This document shows, piece by piece, positions 24,527 through 32,816 of a DNA stretch of 64,000 nt (position 1 is its first letter; every line of letters starts with the position of its first letter). The translations under genes and the position numbers were made by a program. The DNA is from Nocardia jejuensis NBRC 103114 (GTDB taxonomy: Bacteria > Actinomycetota > Actinomycetes > Mycobacteriales > Mycobacteriaceae): NCBI RefSeq assembly GCF_001613145.1, contig NZ_BDBU01000035.1, forward strand, positions 62,001-126,000. Reading direction: 5' to 3'. The notes beneath the pieces are model-generated. The model saw only the letters and a list, made by a program, of their open reading frames with translations, did no database searches and had not been told where the DNA came from.

Positions 24527-24543
24527 GGTGCGATGGCTCCTAA

Positions 24544-24558
24544 CCAAACGTTGTTAGG
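24544..24558. promoter_or_regulatory. TetR operator, site 1
   Basis: CCAAACGTTGTTAGG fits CCNAAC-N3-GTTNGG, shared with site 2 at 24578-24592. It lies 17 bp before the acyl-CoA dehydrogenase start. Confidence 0.65.
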
Positions 24559-24577
24559 TTTCTGCCCCCGACGGTAT

Positions 24578-24592
24578 CCTAACGCTGTTCGG
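24578..24592. promoter_or_regulatory. TetR operator, site 2
   Basis: CCTAACGCTGTTCGG fits the same CCNAAC-N3-GTTNGG pattern. It overlaps a possible -10 hexamer TAGGAT on the minus strand. The centres of the two sites are 34 bp apart. Confidence 0.65.
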
Positions 24593-24654
24593 TTTCTCAA
24601 GAGCCCGGTGATACCTTCGACGATCACCCGCAAGAGCAGCGAAGGCGAGGGGAT

Positions 24655-25299
24655 ATGGCCAGGCCGAAAGTGCCGCTGCTGAGCCGCGAACGCATCGCCG
24701 ACGCCGCGCTCGCGCTGATCGACCGCGACGGGCTTACCGAACTGTCCATGCGCAAACTGGCCGCCGAACTCGGCGTGCAGGCCGCCTCCCTCTACGGCCA
24801 CTATCCGACCAAGGACGAGGTCCTCGACGACATCGCCCGGGGTGTCATGGCCAGGGTGGACACCTCGGCCTTCGAATCCGGCGACTGGCTCGCGGGCCTG
24901 ACCGGCTGGGCCCGCTCGTACCGCGCGGCCCTGGTCCGCCACCCCAATTTCGTCCCCTACCTCGCGTCGGGCCCCGGCACCCGCGAGGAGAACCTCCGCG
25001 CCGCCGACGCCGTCCACGGCGGCCTGGTCAGCGCGGGCTGGCCGCCGCGCGAGGCCACCATGATCGGCGCGGCCACCCGGTACCTGGTCATGGGCTCGAC
25101 CATGGGCTCGTTCTCGCGAGGCTTCGAGGACGACGCGCAGGTCTACCGAGACCGCTACCCCCACCTGGACCAGGCCCACCTCCTGCGCGCCAAGGCCGAC
25201 GAAATCGACACCGAGAGTTTCGAACTCGCCCTCACCGCCTTCACCGACGGCCTCCGGCTGCGCTACGAACGTCTCTCCCCCACTCACGTCGCACACTAG
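24655..25299 (+). CDS. TetR family repressor of the adjacent acyl-CoA operon
   Basis: This 214-aa regulator has an N-terminal helix-turn-helix (SMRKLAAELGVQAASLYGHYPTKDEVLDDI, residues 24-53) and a ligand-binding C-terminal half with the TetR_C-like LTGWARSYRAALVRHPNFVPYL. It is divergent from the acyl-CoA dehydrogenase operon, with two matching operators in the 128-bp gap. Repression of that operon and of itself is inferred. The inducer may be an acyl-CoA. Confidence 0.87.
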   Translation: MARPKVPLLSRERIADAALALIDRDGLTELSMRKLAAELGVQAASLYGHYPTKDEVLDDIARGVMARVDTSAFESGDWLAGLTGWARSYRAALVRHPNFVPYLASGPGTREENLRAADAVHGGLVSAGWPPREATMIGAATRYLVMGSTMGSFSRGFEDDAQVYRDRYPHLDQAHLLRAKADEIDTESFELALTAFTDGLRLRYERLSPTHVAH

Positions 25300-25301
25300 A
25301 G

Positions 25302-25341
25302 CCTCAGCGCCTGGAACCTCAGCGCCTGGAACCTCAGCGCC
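25302..25341. repeat. 15-bp tandem repeat
   Basis: CCTCAGCGCCTGGAA occurs twice in full and once in part (25302-25316, 25317-25331, 25332-25341), right after the TetR stop codon. It is noncoding on the plus strand as annotated. Confidence 0.75.
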
Positions 25342-25489
25342 GGTCCGGTGGTCGGCGACGACGATCCAGGGGCACGATTTCTGGGGGCAGCGGGGGTCGG
25401 GGCAAGGGTTTTGACGGATACCACCTGCTCGGACGCTGCCATAACGTCTCGCCCGCAAGAACATTGGCCGGGTTGCGGGGAGGATCGAC

Positions 25490-26860
25490 GTGGTTGCACA
25501 GTTGCCGGCCGAGGTGGTCGACGAGGGCGCGGAGCACGCGCCGATCCAGCGATGGCATTCTCGTTCGCGGGTGGTGTTCCGGTTCGGATTCGTGTTCGTC
25601 GGCATCGGGATGGCCGGAGTGTGGCTGGCCCACGCGCTGCTGCGGTCCTTCGGGGTGCCGCAGGACGCGGTGGCCGAGTTCGCGAAGTGGACGTCTCTGC
25701 ATCCGCTGACCGACCGGGTCGGCGCCCAGCTCTTCGACACCACCGTCGACTACACGCCGACCGCCAGTGGTGACACCGCCACCCAATGGATTTCGCTGTT
25801 CACGCTGACGATCGTCGCGATCGTGGCCACCGCCGTCTGGTCGGCGCTGGATCGGGATCGCCCGAACTACGTCCGGCTCCACGGGTGGTTCCGACTGCTG
25901 TTGCGCGCGAGCCTGATCAGCGCCCTGCTGCTGTACGGGATGATCAAGCTGCTGCCGTCGCAGATGACGTTCAGCCTGGAGCGGCTGGTGGAGCCGTTCG
26001 GCGATATGAGCCCGATGGCCGTGCTGTGGGCGCAGACGGCGGCGTCGGAACCGTACGAGATCGCCCTGGGCGCAGCGGAAATCACCGCCGCGCTCCTGCT
26101 TGTGCTGCCGCGCACGGCCGGGCTGGGCGCGGTGCTCGCCTTCATCGCCACCCTGCAGGTGGCACTGCTGAACCTCACCTACGACGTTCCGGTGAAGATC
26201 TTCTCCCTCCAACTCCTCACCTACGCAACGATTCTGGCCGCTCCCGATATCGTCCGAATCGTTCGCGCGCTACTCGGCCAGGCGGTCCCCACCCGGGCTC
26301 CGAGCCGCCTGCTCGACAGCCCGCGCGGAAACCGGCTGCTACTGATCGCGCAGGTGACGTTCGGAGTGTGGTTGCTGTTCACCGCCGCCACCGAGGGGTA
26401 CGACGGCTACCGCACGCACGGCAACGGCCGGGAACAGTCCCCGCTGTACGGCATCTGGAACGTCACCGAATACACCGTCGCGGGCCGGCAGCTCCCCCCG
26501 CTGGTCGATTACGCCGATCATCCGAACCCGACCCGATCGCTCACCGCCACAGACCGTTTCCAGCGCGTCATCTTCGACATCCCGATCGGCATCACCGCGC
26601 AGCGCATGGACGACTCGCTGCTGTCCTTCCCCGCCGCCGTCGACACCGACGCGCACACGATCACGATCTCCAAGGATCTCGAACACCGGTGGAAGATAGC
26701 CACTTTCACCTACACCGAGCCCGAAGCGGACCGCCTCGTCCTGGACGGCCAACTGGCGGGCAGCCCGGTCCACATGCAACTGGACCGGGTGGACCTGGAC
26801 CGCTACCCCGTGGTGTCCCGAGGTTTCCACTGGGTCCAGGCAGCACCCTATTTCCGCTAG
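25490..26860 (+). CDS. DoxX-like integral membrane protein
   Basis: This 456-aa protein has several hydrophobic helices. One lies near residues 30-50 (VFRFGFVFVGIGMAGVWLAHAL). Others are near 100-115, 135-150 (LLLRASLISALLLYGMIKLL) and 185-245, with another around 285. The central part (YGMIKLLPSQM, EITAALLLVLPRTAGLGAVL) resembles DoxX/SURF4-like proteins. A C-terminal soluble part of about 140 residues (TEGYDGYRTHGNGREQ onward) is likely exposed. GTG 25490 has GGGGAGGA upstream. Function is unknown. Confidence 0.75.
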   Translation: MVAQLPAEVVDEGAEHAPIQRWHSRSRVVFRFGFVFVGIGMAGVWLAHALLRSFGVPQDAVAEFAKWTSLHPLTDRVGAQLFDTTVDYTPTASGDTATQWISLFTLTIVAIVATAVWSALDRDRPNYVRLHGWFRLLLRASLISALLLYGMIKLLPSQMTFSLERLVEPFGDMSPMAVLWAQTAASEPYEIALGAAEITAALLLVLPRTAGLGAVLAFIATLQVALLNLTYDVPVKIFSLQLLTYATILAAPDIVRIVRALLGQAVPTRAPSRLLDSPRGNRLLLIAQVTFGVWLLFTAATEGYDGYRTHGNGREQSPLYGIWNVTEYTVAGRQLPPLVDYADHPNPTRSLTATDRFQRVIFDIPIGITAQRMDDSLLSFPAAVDTDAHTITISKDLEHRWKIATFTYTEPEADRLVLDGQLAGSPVHMQLDRVDLDRYPVVSRGFHWVQAAPYFR

Positions 26861-26890
26861 AGCCCGCGCATCACCGAGCGCGGCGGCCGC

Positions 26891-27766
26891 TCAGCCGAGT
26901 TCCTGAAGTTGCCGCACCGCGGGCGCCATCGCGTCGATCCAGGCCGCGGGGCTGCCCGTGGTCGGGGTGATGATGGCGGTATCGATACCCAGAGCGGCGT
27001 ACTCGCCCATGGCGCGAACGAATTCGTCGCGGGTGGCGACGGTCGGCCGGGGATTGTTCGCGGTCATCGTCTTGCGGATCGCGTCGTAGTCGCTACCGAC
27101 GTCGTCGCAATGCTTGCGCAGCACCTCGAGCTTGTGCCGTACCTCCTGCGGCGAGGACGCGAACAGATTGCAGGCGTCGCCGTACTGCGCCACCAGTCGC
27201 AGCGTCTTGCGTTCGCCGCTGCCGCCGATGAGGACCGGTGGCCGGCGGATCGGCTGCGGTGAGCACAGGGTCTCGGTCAACCGGTAGTGCTTGCCCTCGA
27301 ACGGCCCGTTGTTCTCCGGATCCCACATCTGCGCGCAGATCCGCAACGCCTCCTCCAGCCGCTCGAATCGTTCGGCGATCGGCGGATACGGCACACCCAG
27401 CCCCTGATGTTCGCGCTCGAACCAGGCCGCGCCGAGTCCGAGCGTGGCCCGTCCGCCCGAGAGCACGTCGAGGGTGGTGACGATCTTGGCGAGCAGCCCC
27501 GGATGCCGGTAGGTCACCCCCGAGACCAGCAGCCCGAGCTCGATCCGCGTGGTGTGCGCGGCCAAGAAACCTAGCGTCGTGTACCCCTCGAGCATGTTCG
27601 CCTCGGCGGGCAGCCCGACGGGTTCGATCTGGAAATAGTGGTCCATGAAGGACAGCCAGACCGCTCCGGCCTCCTCCGCGGCGACGCCGACCCTGGCCAA
27701 TTCGCCTGCGATGGCGGTGGTTCCGCCGTCGATGTCGAAGATGGGAATATGAAATCCGAGCTCCAT
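26891..27766 (-). CDS. LLM-class F420-dependent oxidoreductase
   Basis: This 291-aa protein has a luciferase-like TIM barrel: MELGFHIPIF, AAEEAGAVWLSFMDHYFQ, GLLVSGVTYRHPGLLAK, LGLGAAWFEREH and PVLIGGSGERKTLRL are hallmarks of the F420-binding LLM family. The substrate is unknown. A MerR-type promoter with a 19-bp spacer precedes it, which suggests induction by a small molecule or stress. RBS GAGGGA lies before ATG 27766. Confidence 0.87.
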   Translation of the reverse strand: MELGFHIPIFDIDGGTTAIAGELARVGVAAEEAGAVWLSFMDHYFQIEPVGLPAEANMLEGYTTLGFLAAHTTRIELGLLVSGVTYRHPGLLAKIVTTLDVLSGGRATLGLGAAWFEREHQGLGVPYPPIAERFERLEEALRICAQMWDPENNGPFEGKHYRLTETLCSPQPIRRPPVLIGGSGERKTLRLVAQYGDACNLFASSPQEVRHKLEVLRKHCDDVGSDYDAIRKTMTANNPRPTVATRDEFVRAMGEYAALGIDTAIITPTTGSPAAWIDAMAPAVRQLQELG

Positions 27767-27805
27767 GATGCGATCCCTCGTGTGTAGGAAACAGCTCGAT
27801 TGCGC

Positions 27806-27836
27806 ACGCTAAGCGCTGGAGCGCACTCCAAGTCAA
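27806..27836 (-). promoter_or_regulatory. MerR-type promoter with 19-bp spacer
   Basis: On the minus strand, -35 TTGACT (27836-27831) and -10 TAGCGT (27811-27806) are separated by 19 bp. The spacer holds the dyad TGGAG-CGCA-CTCCA (27817-27830). Overlong spacers with a central dyad are the signature of MerR-family activation. No merR gene is in the window. Confidence 0.7.
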
Positions 27837-27944
27837 CCGGTGGCGCTGTGCGCCCGGGACTTTCGGATCACAGGGATGTCCGCGGACCGCGGGCGACCGG
27901 AAAAAGGGAGGAATCACCTCTTTCCACTCTCAACTTATAACGCA

Positions 27945-27971
27945 CCCGGGGACTTGCCGCAAGACCCCGGG
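27945..27971. promoter_or_regulatory. 27-bp interrupted palindrome before the flavin monooxygenase
   Basis: It is symmetric around 27958: CCCGGGG and CTTGC pair with GCAAG and CCCCGGG, with one A/A mismatch on each side. TTATAA (27935-27940) just upstream may be a -10 element. The palindrome would then cover the transcription start. Confidence 0.45.
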
Positions 27972-28031
27972 GATGCCGCAGAATCATCCGCCGTAAGCCG
28001 AAACATGCGGAAATGGGAGAGTCGAATTCGT

Positions 28032-29567
28032 ATGACCGACACCGACGTGATCATCGTGGGCGCGGGCCCGACCGGGCTGATGCTGGCCGGTGAGCTGCGG
28101 CTGGCAGGGGTCGAGCCGCTGGTGCTGGAGCGTCAGGCGCAGATTCGGGAAACCCCGAAGGCGAGCGGCCTCGGCGGCCGGATCCTGGATCTGCTGCGCT
28201 ACCGCGGTCTGCTGGAGCGGTTCGAGGCGGCGGCCTCCGGCCCGTACCCGCCGCCGCGTTTCCCGTTCGGGAATCTGTACCTGGACCTGACTCAGCTGGA
28301 CGATGTTCCGATGCACGCGTTGCCGATTCCGCAGCGGGCGATCGAACGGGTGCTCGAGGACCACGCGCGCGATCTCGGCACCGAGGTCCGGCGCGGGCAC
28401 GAGGTGCTGGCGGTGAGCCAGGACGAGAACGCCGTCACCGCCGAGGTGCGCGGCCCCGATGGGGTCTATCGGGTCACCGCGCGCTACCTGGTCGGCTGCG
28501 ACGGTGGCCGCAGCCCGATTCGCGAGCTGGCCGGAATCGCGTTCTCCGGCATCACCTATCCGGAGGTCAACCGGCTCGCGCAGGTCACCGTGCACGAGTC
28601 GGTGACCGTGCACGACGACGGCGACATCGAGGTCGCCGGCATGGGCCGCCTGCACCCCGGTTTCACCCGAACGGACAACGGCGTGTTCGCGTTCGCGGTC
28701 AACGCGGGCGTGCTGTCCCTGCAGACCACCGAGGACGAATCCGCCGAGTACGACGACAACGAGCCGCTGAGCATGGCCGAACTGGCGGACAGCTGCCGCC
28801 GGGTACTGGGTGCGGATCTCCCGCTGGGAGACCCGATCCGCCTCTCGCGCTACACCTTCCAGGACCGGCAGGCCGAGCGATACCGCGCGGGCCGAATCCT
28901 GGTGGCGGGCGACGCGGCCCACCTGTTCCCCGCGACCGGCACCGCCCTCAATGTCGGCATGCTCGACACCGTCGACCTGGCGTGGAAGCTGGGCGCGGAG
29001 ATCGCGGGGTGGGCTCCGGCGGGCCTGCTGGACTCGTACCACGACGAACGCCACTTCGCCGGAGCGCGCGCCCGCACGCAGACCCGCGCCCAAGCGGCCC
29101 TGCGGCGCACCGACGATCCGGCCGTGGAGGCGCTCCGCGACGTCTTCCGAGAATTGATCTCCGATACACCCGCTCTACGGCGAATGGGAGCCATGGTCGG
29201 CGCCACCGACGTCCGCTATCCCCAGCCCGACCCCGAAACCCACCCCCTGGCGGGAACTTTCGCCCCCGACCTCACCCTGCACACCGATCAGGGCACCACA
29301 TCGGTTGCCGAGCTGATGCGCACCGCCCGCCCGGTACTTCTGGACCTGGCCGACCGCACGGACCTGCACGAGGTGGCCCGAGAGTGGTCCCACCGCATAG
29401 ACATCCGCATTGCGAAAACCGACGACCTGACCACCGAAGCCCTCCTGATCCGCCCCGACGCCCACATCGCCTGGGCCACAGACGTTCACGCACCGACCGA
29501 CGCAGCCACTCTCCGCACCGCCCTCACCACCTGGTTCGGTGAGCCACTGCCCGCAGCGGACGCATAA
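28032..29567 (+). CDS. FAD-dependent aromatic monooxygenase (Rox/PheA-TfdB type)
   Basis: This 511-aa class A flavoprotein hydroxylase has the Rossmann motif GAGPTGLMLAGEL, the second FAD motif GCDGGRSPIRELAG near residue 155, and GDAAHLFPATGTALNVG near 295. A C-terminal thioredoxin-like domain is indicated by VLLDLADRTD and LIRPDAHIAWA. The overall layout resembles rifampicin monooxygenase (Rox) and polyketide hydroxylases; the substrate cannot be told from sequence. ATG 28032. A strong hairpin follows the gene. Confidence 0.86.
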   Translation: MTDTDVIIVGAGPTGLMLAGELRLAGVEPLVLERQAQIRETPKASGLGGRILDLLRYRGLLERFEAAASGPYPPPRFPFGNLYLDLTQLDDVPMHALPIPQRAIERVLEDHARDLGTEVRRGHEVLAVSQDENAVTAEVRGPDGVYRVTARYLVGCDGGRSPIRELAGIAFSGITYPEVNRLAQVTVHESVTVHDDGDIEVAGMGRLHPGFTRTDNGVFAFAVNAGVLSLQTTEDESAEYDDNEPLSMAELADSCRRVLGADLPLGDPIRLSRYTFQDRQAERYRAGRILVAGDAAHLFPATGTALNVGMLDTVDLAWKLGAEIAGWAPAGLLDSYHDERHFAGARARTQTRAQAALRRTDDPAVEALRDVFRELISDTPALRRMGAMVGATDVRYPQPDPETHPLAGTFAPDLTLHTDQGTTSVAELMRTARPVLLDLADRTDLHEVAREWSHRIDIRIAKTDDLTTEALLIRPDAHIAWATDVHAPTDAATLRTALTTWFGEPLPAADA

Positions 29568-29583
29568 CCCGCACGGCCGACGC

Positions 29584-29623
29584 CGGGTTCGGTCGTGGCG
29601 AACCGCCTCCACGACCGAACCCG
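29584..29623 (+). terminator. Hairpin after the monooxygenase gene
   Basis: This is a perfect 15-bp stem (29584-29598 with 29609-29623) with a 10-nt loop, 17 bp after the stop codon. No T-tract follows, so it may be a factor-dependent terminator or an mRNA-stabilising stem. Confidence 0.6.
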
Positions 29624-29814
29624 CTCATCCGAGGGCTGCCACGGCTTGCGACCGACTACTCGGTCTCTTCGTGAGCTGCCGCGTCCCCGTGTCCCCGGCT
29701 GGACCTACCCTCGGAGCTGCACTGATACCGACACCGATGCCCGCCGATTCGATGCAAGCCAGATGTCAGTCCGCTGTAAGCGCCGTGTCAGACCCACCCG
29801 GCATTCTCACTGTC

Positions 29815-30390
29815 ATGAGCAAGACAGCGGGCAGCACCCAGCAGAAGTGGAACGCGGTAGCGGCATTCGCGCGGTTCGTCGTGTGCGGCGGCAGCGTCAC
29901 CATGCTCTCGGCGACCGCGCTGATCCTGCTCGACGACCTGATGCCCCTGGCCCTGGCCAACGCCCTTCTCACCATCGCGGGCACCTTCGTCACCACCGAG
30001 CTGAACGCCCGGTTCGCCTTCCAGTCCGGCCCCACCAGCTGGACCGCGCACCTGCAGGCCGCCGCCACGGTCCTGGTCGCCTACCTCGTCACCACCGGCG
30101 CGATGCTCGGCCTGGCCGACCTCGACCCGAATGCCGGCGCCCTGACCCAGCAGGCCGTCTACCTCACCGCGTCAGGTCTGGCGGGCATCGCACGCTTCCT
30201 GGTCCTGCGAGCCTTCGTCCTGGTCGACACCCAATCCCCGAACGAACCTCCGATTCCCCACCGCCCCAGGGCCTCTGCACGCCTGCGCGGCACCGTCCGC
30301 ACGATCAACCGCAACGCGATGACTCGCCTGGACACCGTGAACCCTGTGAGCCCCAACATCTTCCGCAACCCCGCACTCGCCACACCCTGA
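29815..30390 (+). CDS. GtrA-like four-helix membrane protein
   Basis: This 191-aa protein has four hydrophobic segments between residues 15 and 140 (FVVCGGSVTMLSATALILL, LALANALLTIAGTFVTTEL, LVAYLVTTGAMLGL, YLTASGLAGIARFLVL). It has the GtrA-type NARFAF and ARFLVLRAFV pattern and a basic cytoplasmic tail. GtrA proteins help move lipid-linked sugars across the membrane. No glycosyltransferase partner is adjacent. ATG 29815 (MSKTAGS) lacks a clear RBS. Confidence 0.72.
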   Translation: MSKTAGSTQQKWNAVAAFARFVVCGGSVTMLSATALILLDDLMPLALANALLTIAGTFVTTELNARFAFQSGPTSWTAHLQAAATVLVAYLVTTGAMLGLADLDPNAGALTQQAVYLTASGLAGIARFLVLRAFVLVDTQSPNEPPIPHRPRASARLRGTVRTINRNAMTRLDTVNPVSPNIFRNPALATP

Positions 30391-30711
30391 GCACGGCTTC
30401 TGGCGAGGCCATCCGGAGCAGGCGGTGAGCATCACCTCCTGCTTCGGTGAAGAAGGACTCGGCCCGAGGACATGAACGGCAGGACGCCGGACAGCCCCCG
30501 ATCGCGGTTCATGGCGTTGTTCGCGACAACCGAGGACCGTTCCGATGCGACATCGGCGAGCAGCTCGATTTCCAGGTCTGACGACACCGGTCAATTGTCT
30601 CGCGATCGGCACGAAAGCAGTACCTGAGCTGCGGATCGAACGCCCGGACGCAGTGCCGCGCCGCCGATTCCGTTTCCGGTACCGGCGGCGCGCGGGCCGC
30701 TCATGCGGGAA
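30391..30711. other. Intergenic region before the dps end
   Basis: In this 321-bp region I see no convincing gene. A 12-bp stem with one mismatch (30417-30428 with 30432-30443) lies 26 bp after the GtrA-like gene and is a terminator-like hairpin without a T-tract. Confidence 0.4.
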
Positions 30712-31199
30712 TCAGTTCGCGGGGAACTGAGCCTGGAACATCCAGTGATGCTCTTCGAGTTTGGCGGTGATGCCGATCAGCAGATCCTGGGTGACCGAGT
30801 CGGCAGTATCGGTGGCCTCGATCTGCTTGCGCAGTCGCTGAATCAGGGTGTCGAGGCGCGCTACGACGAGTGCGACGACCTCGTGATCGGGCAGGTATCC
30901 CGAAGGGAATTCCGCGGCGGATTCGGCGACGGTGCCCGGACGCCGTCGGGCGAGATACCCAGGGCGGCAGCGCGTTCGGCGACGGCATCGGAGAACTGAC
31001 GGCTGTCGGCGACCAGATCGTCCAATTGCAGGTGCAGCGAGCGGAAGTGCGGTCCCACGACATTCCAGTGGGCCTGCTTGGCGATGAGACTCAGGTCGAT
31101 GAGGTCGGTGAGCGCTTCCTGTAGGACGACGCCGACAACCTTGGACTCGGCCTTCCCGAGCGTTCCGGTGATGGAAACCTTGGGCATGGTCGCAGTCAT
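30712..31199 (-). pseudogene. dps: dps-family ferritin interrupted by a frameshift
   Basis: The first part (from ATG 31199) reads MTATMPKVSITG and QEALTDLIDLSLIAKQAHWNVVGPHF, which carries the ferroxidase His and the Asp of DDLVADS, then ERAAALGISPDG. After that the frame is lost at 30941-30945. The other frame continues the family sequence as PGTVAESAAEF, YLPDHEVVALVVARLDTL, and ends EEHHWMFQAQFPAN at TGA 30712. One missing base (GGCGT where GGCCGT is expected) explains the break. With it restored the protein would be 162 aa, the normal Dps length. This is either a recent mutation or a sequencing error. Confidence 0.85.
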
Positions 31200-31343
31200 A
31201 GTGGTTCCTTTCCTAGGGTTGACCTTTTCTGGAACAATTCCAGTCTAGGTAACCCCGCGGGCTCTGGCCAGCCACGATGCCAATGACCCTCACCACACAC
31301 TCCCCCATTCCCGGCCCACCCCACATTCGCCCCAACCCACGCA

Positions 31344-31377
31344 GAGGGCCCCGAGTCGCAGTCGACTCGGGGCCCTC
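31344..31377. terminator. Intrinsic terminator
   Basis: This is a perfect 15-bp stem (31344-31358 with 31363-31377) and CAGT loop, 15 bp past the stop of the minus-strand lipoprotein gene. It shares the 12-nt arm GGCCCCGAGTCG with the terminator after qcrB. Confidence 0.8.
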
Positions 31378-31391
31378 GTGGAAACCTCGGA

Positions 31392-32738
31392 CTACTTCAG
31401 CCGCAAGCTGCCGAAGAGCCCTTCCTTCTCGTCCTCGGGCCCGGCGGTGAAGTACAGCGCGTCGGAGTCACCGAGACTCTCGCCGTTGCCGAACATCAGA
31501 CCCCAGAGTCCCGCGATCTCGATGGGCGCACCGGTGGTGTTGCGCAGGTAGTCGACGAACTTGCCGGTCTTGTCATCGAGAGCGAGGATGTGGCCCGCCC
31601 CGCCGAAGTTGCCGACCAGGAGCTTGCCGCTGAGCGGCCCGAAGCCCTCGGGTGCGACGGTGACGCCCCACGGCGCGTTGAAGCGCGAGTCGCCATCGAG
31701 GGTCCGCACCAGCTTGCCGGTGGCGTCGAACTCCGCGATCTGACCCTTGTTCGCCTTGTTCCCGGCGTCCTTCTCCGCGTCCTTGTCGAGCGAATCCTCT
31801 TCGCCCACATCGATCTTGGCCGCGTCGACCTCGTCGGGCTTGGTGCTCGCGTACGAGACGAACACGCGCTGACCGACGGTGGAGACGTTCCACGGTGCCG
31901 GATCGCCCGGCTTGACCTTCTTGCCCTTGGCCGGATCGGCCGGGTCGAGGTTGTCACCGGTGGCGAACGGGTTGGCGAAACCGCTGGTGGGGATCAGCTT
32001 CCAGTTCTTGTCGAACGTGCGGATCTGCGGGTTGTCGCCGAAGTCGGCCGCAAGGAGCTTGTCCCCGGACGGCGCGAGCCCGATGCCGAAGAACTGCATG
32101 CCGTCGGCGGTCCCGTCGAACACCAGGTTGGCCGGGCCGTCGTGGCGCACGACCTCCCCGCCGGTGCCCAGCTCGGTCCAGGCCGAGATCTTTCCGGAGT
32201 CGGTCGCGAAGATGAATCGCGAAGAGCCCGTGAGCTTCTGCTCCTTGCCGTCCACGGTGACCGGCTGATCACGCACGACGAACAGGTCGGAGGTGATCGG
32301 CGCCGGATTGAACACGACGCCCGTGGTCTTGCCGACACCCTTGTCCGAGGTGTCCGAATCCGCGCCCGGGATGGTGACGAGCTTCAGCGGATCCTGGAAC
32401 AGCTGCTGGTATTTGGCGTCGGCCGACTTGGTGACATCGCCGACGAACTGGAACGAGAAGCCACCGCCGCCGACCCAGAAGTGCCCGCCGGCGCCCTTGG
32501 GCCGATCGGCGATGCCCCAGGCGTTGACCATGTCCGGAAGGGTGAACTGGGCCTTGTACTTCGGCAGGTTCGCCGCGAGATTCGTCTGCGCGTACGTATT
32601 GCCGTCGAGGGCTTGCACGTCGTCCTTGGGAGACTCGGTGCTGCTGCAGGCCGCCGCGACAACCAGTGCCGCGCCGAGCGCCGAGAGACGCAGCAGTGTC
32701 TTGCGCATCGGCGGCTTACCGCTCCAGCGTCCGTCCAT
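31392..32738 (-). CDS. TIGR03118 family lipoprotein
   Basis: This 448-aa secreted lipoprotein has the lipobox VAAAC near residue 30 of a typical signal peptide (LLRLSALGAALVVAAAC). The mature part has repeated beta-strand segments with a propeller-like spacing (VNAWGIADRPKGAGGHFWVG, FFGIGLAPSGDKLLAADFGD, FNAPWGVTVAPEGFGPLSGKLLVGNFG), as in the TIGR03118 group. Function is unknown; an NHL/beta-propeller fold is likely. ATG 32738 has GGAAGGA upstream. Confidence 0.8.
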   Translation of the reverse strand: MDGRWSGKPPMRKTLLRLSALGAALVVAAACSSTESPKDDVQALDGNTYAQTNLAANLPKYKAQFTLPDMVNAWGIADRPKGAGGHFWVGGGGFSFQFVGDVTKSADAKYQQLFQDPLKLVTIPGADSDTSDKGVGKTTGVVFNPAPITSDLFVVRDQPVTVDGKEQKLTGSSRFIFATDSGKISAWTELGTGGEVVRHDGPANLVFDGTADGMQFFGIGLAPSGDKLLAADFGDNPQIRTFDKNWKLIPTSGFANPFATGDNLDPADPAKGKKVKPGDPAPWNVSTVGQRVFVSYASTKPDEVDAAKIDVGEEDSLDKDAEKDAGNKANKGQIAEFDATGKLVRTLDGDSRFNAPWGVTVAPEGFGPLSGKLLVGNFGGAGHILALDDKTGKFVDYLRNTTGAPIEIAGLWGLMFGNGESLGDSDALYFTAGPEDEKEGLFGSLRLK

Positions 32739-32816
32739 GAACCCAGGTCCTTCCAGCTAAACGCCCGGTTCGGCGTTAGGTGACGCTAACCATAGCTGGA
32801 AGGCTCACAGGAAAGG

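Noticed and set aside
30172..30612. A 146-codon minus-strand frame near the GtrA-like gene
   Set aside because: Composition is shadow-like, and it overlaps the GtrA coding sequence without any domain signal.
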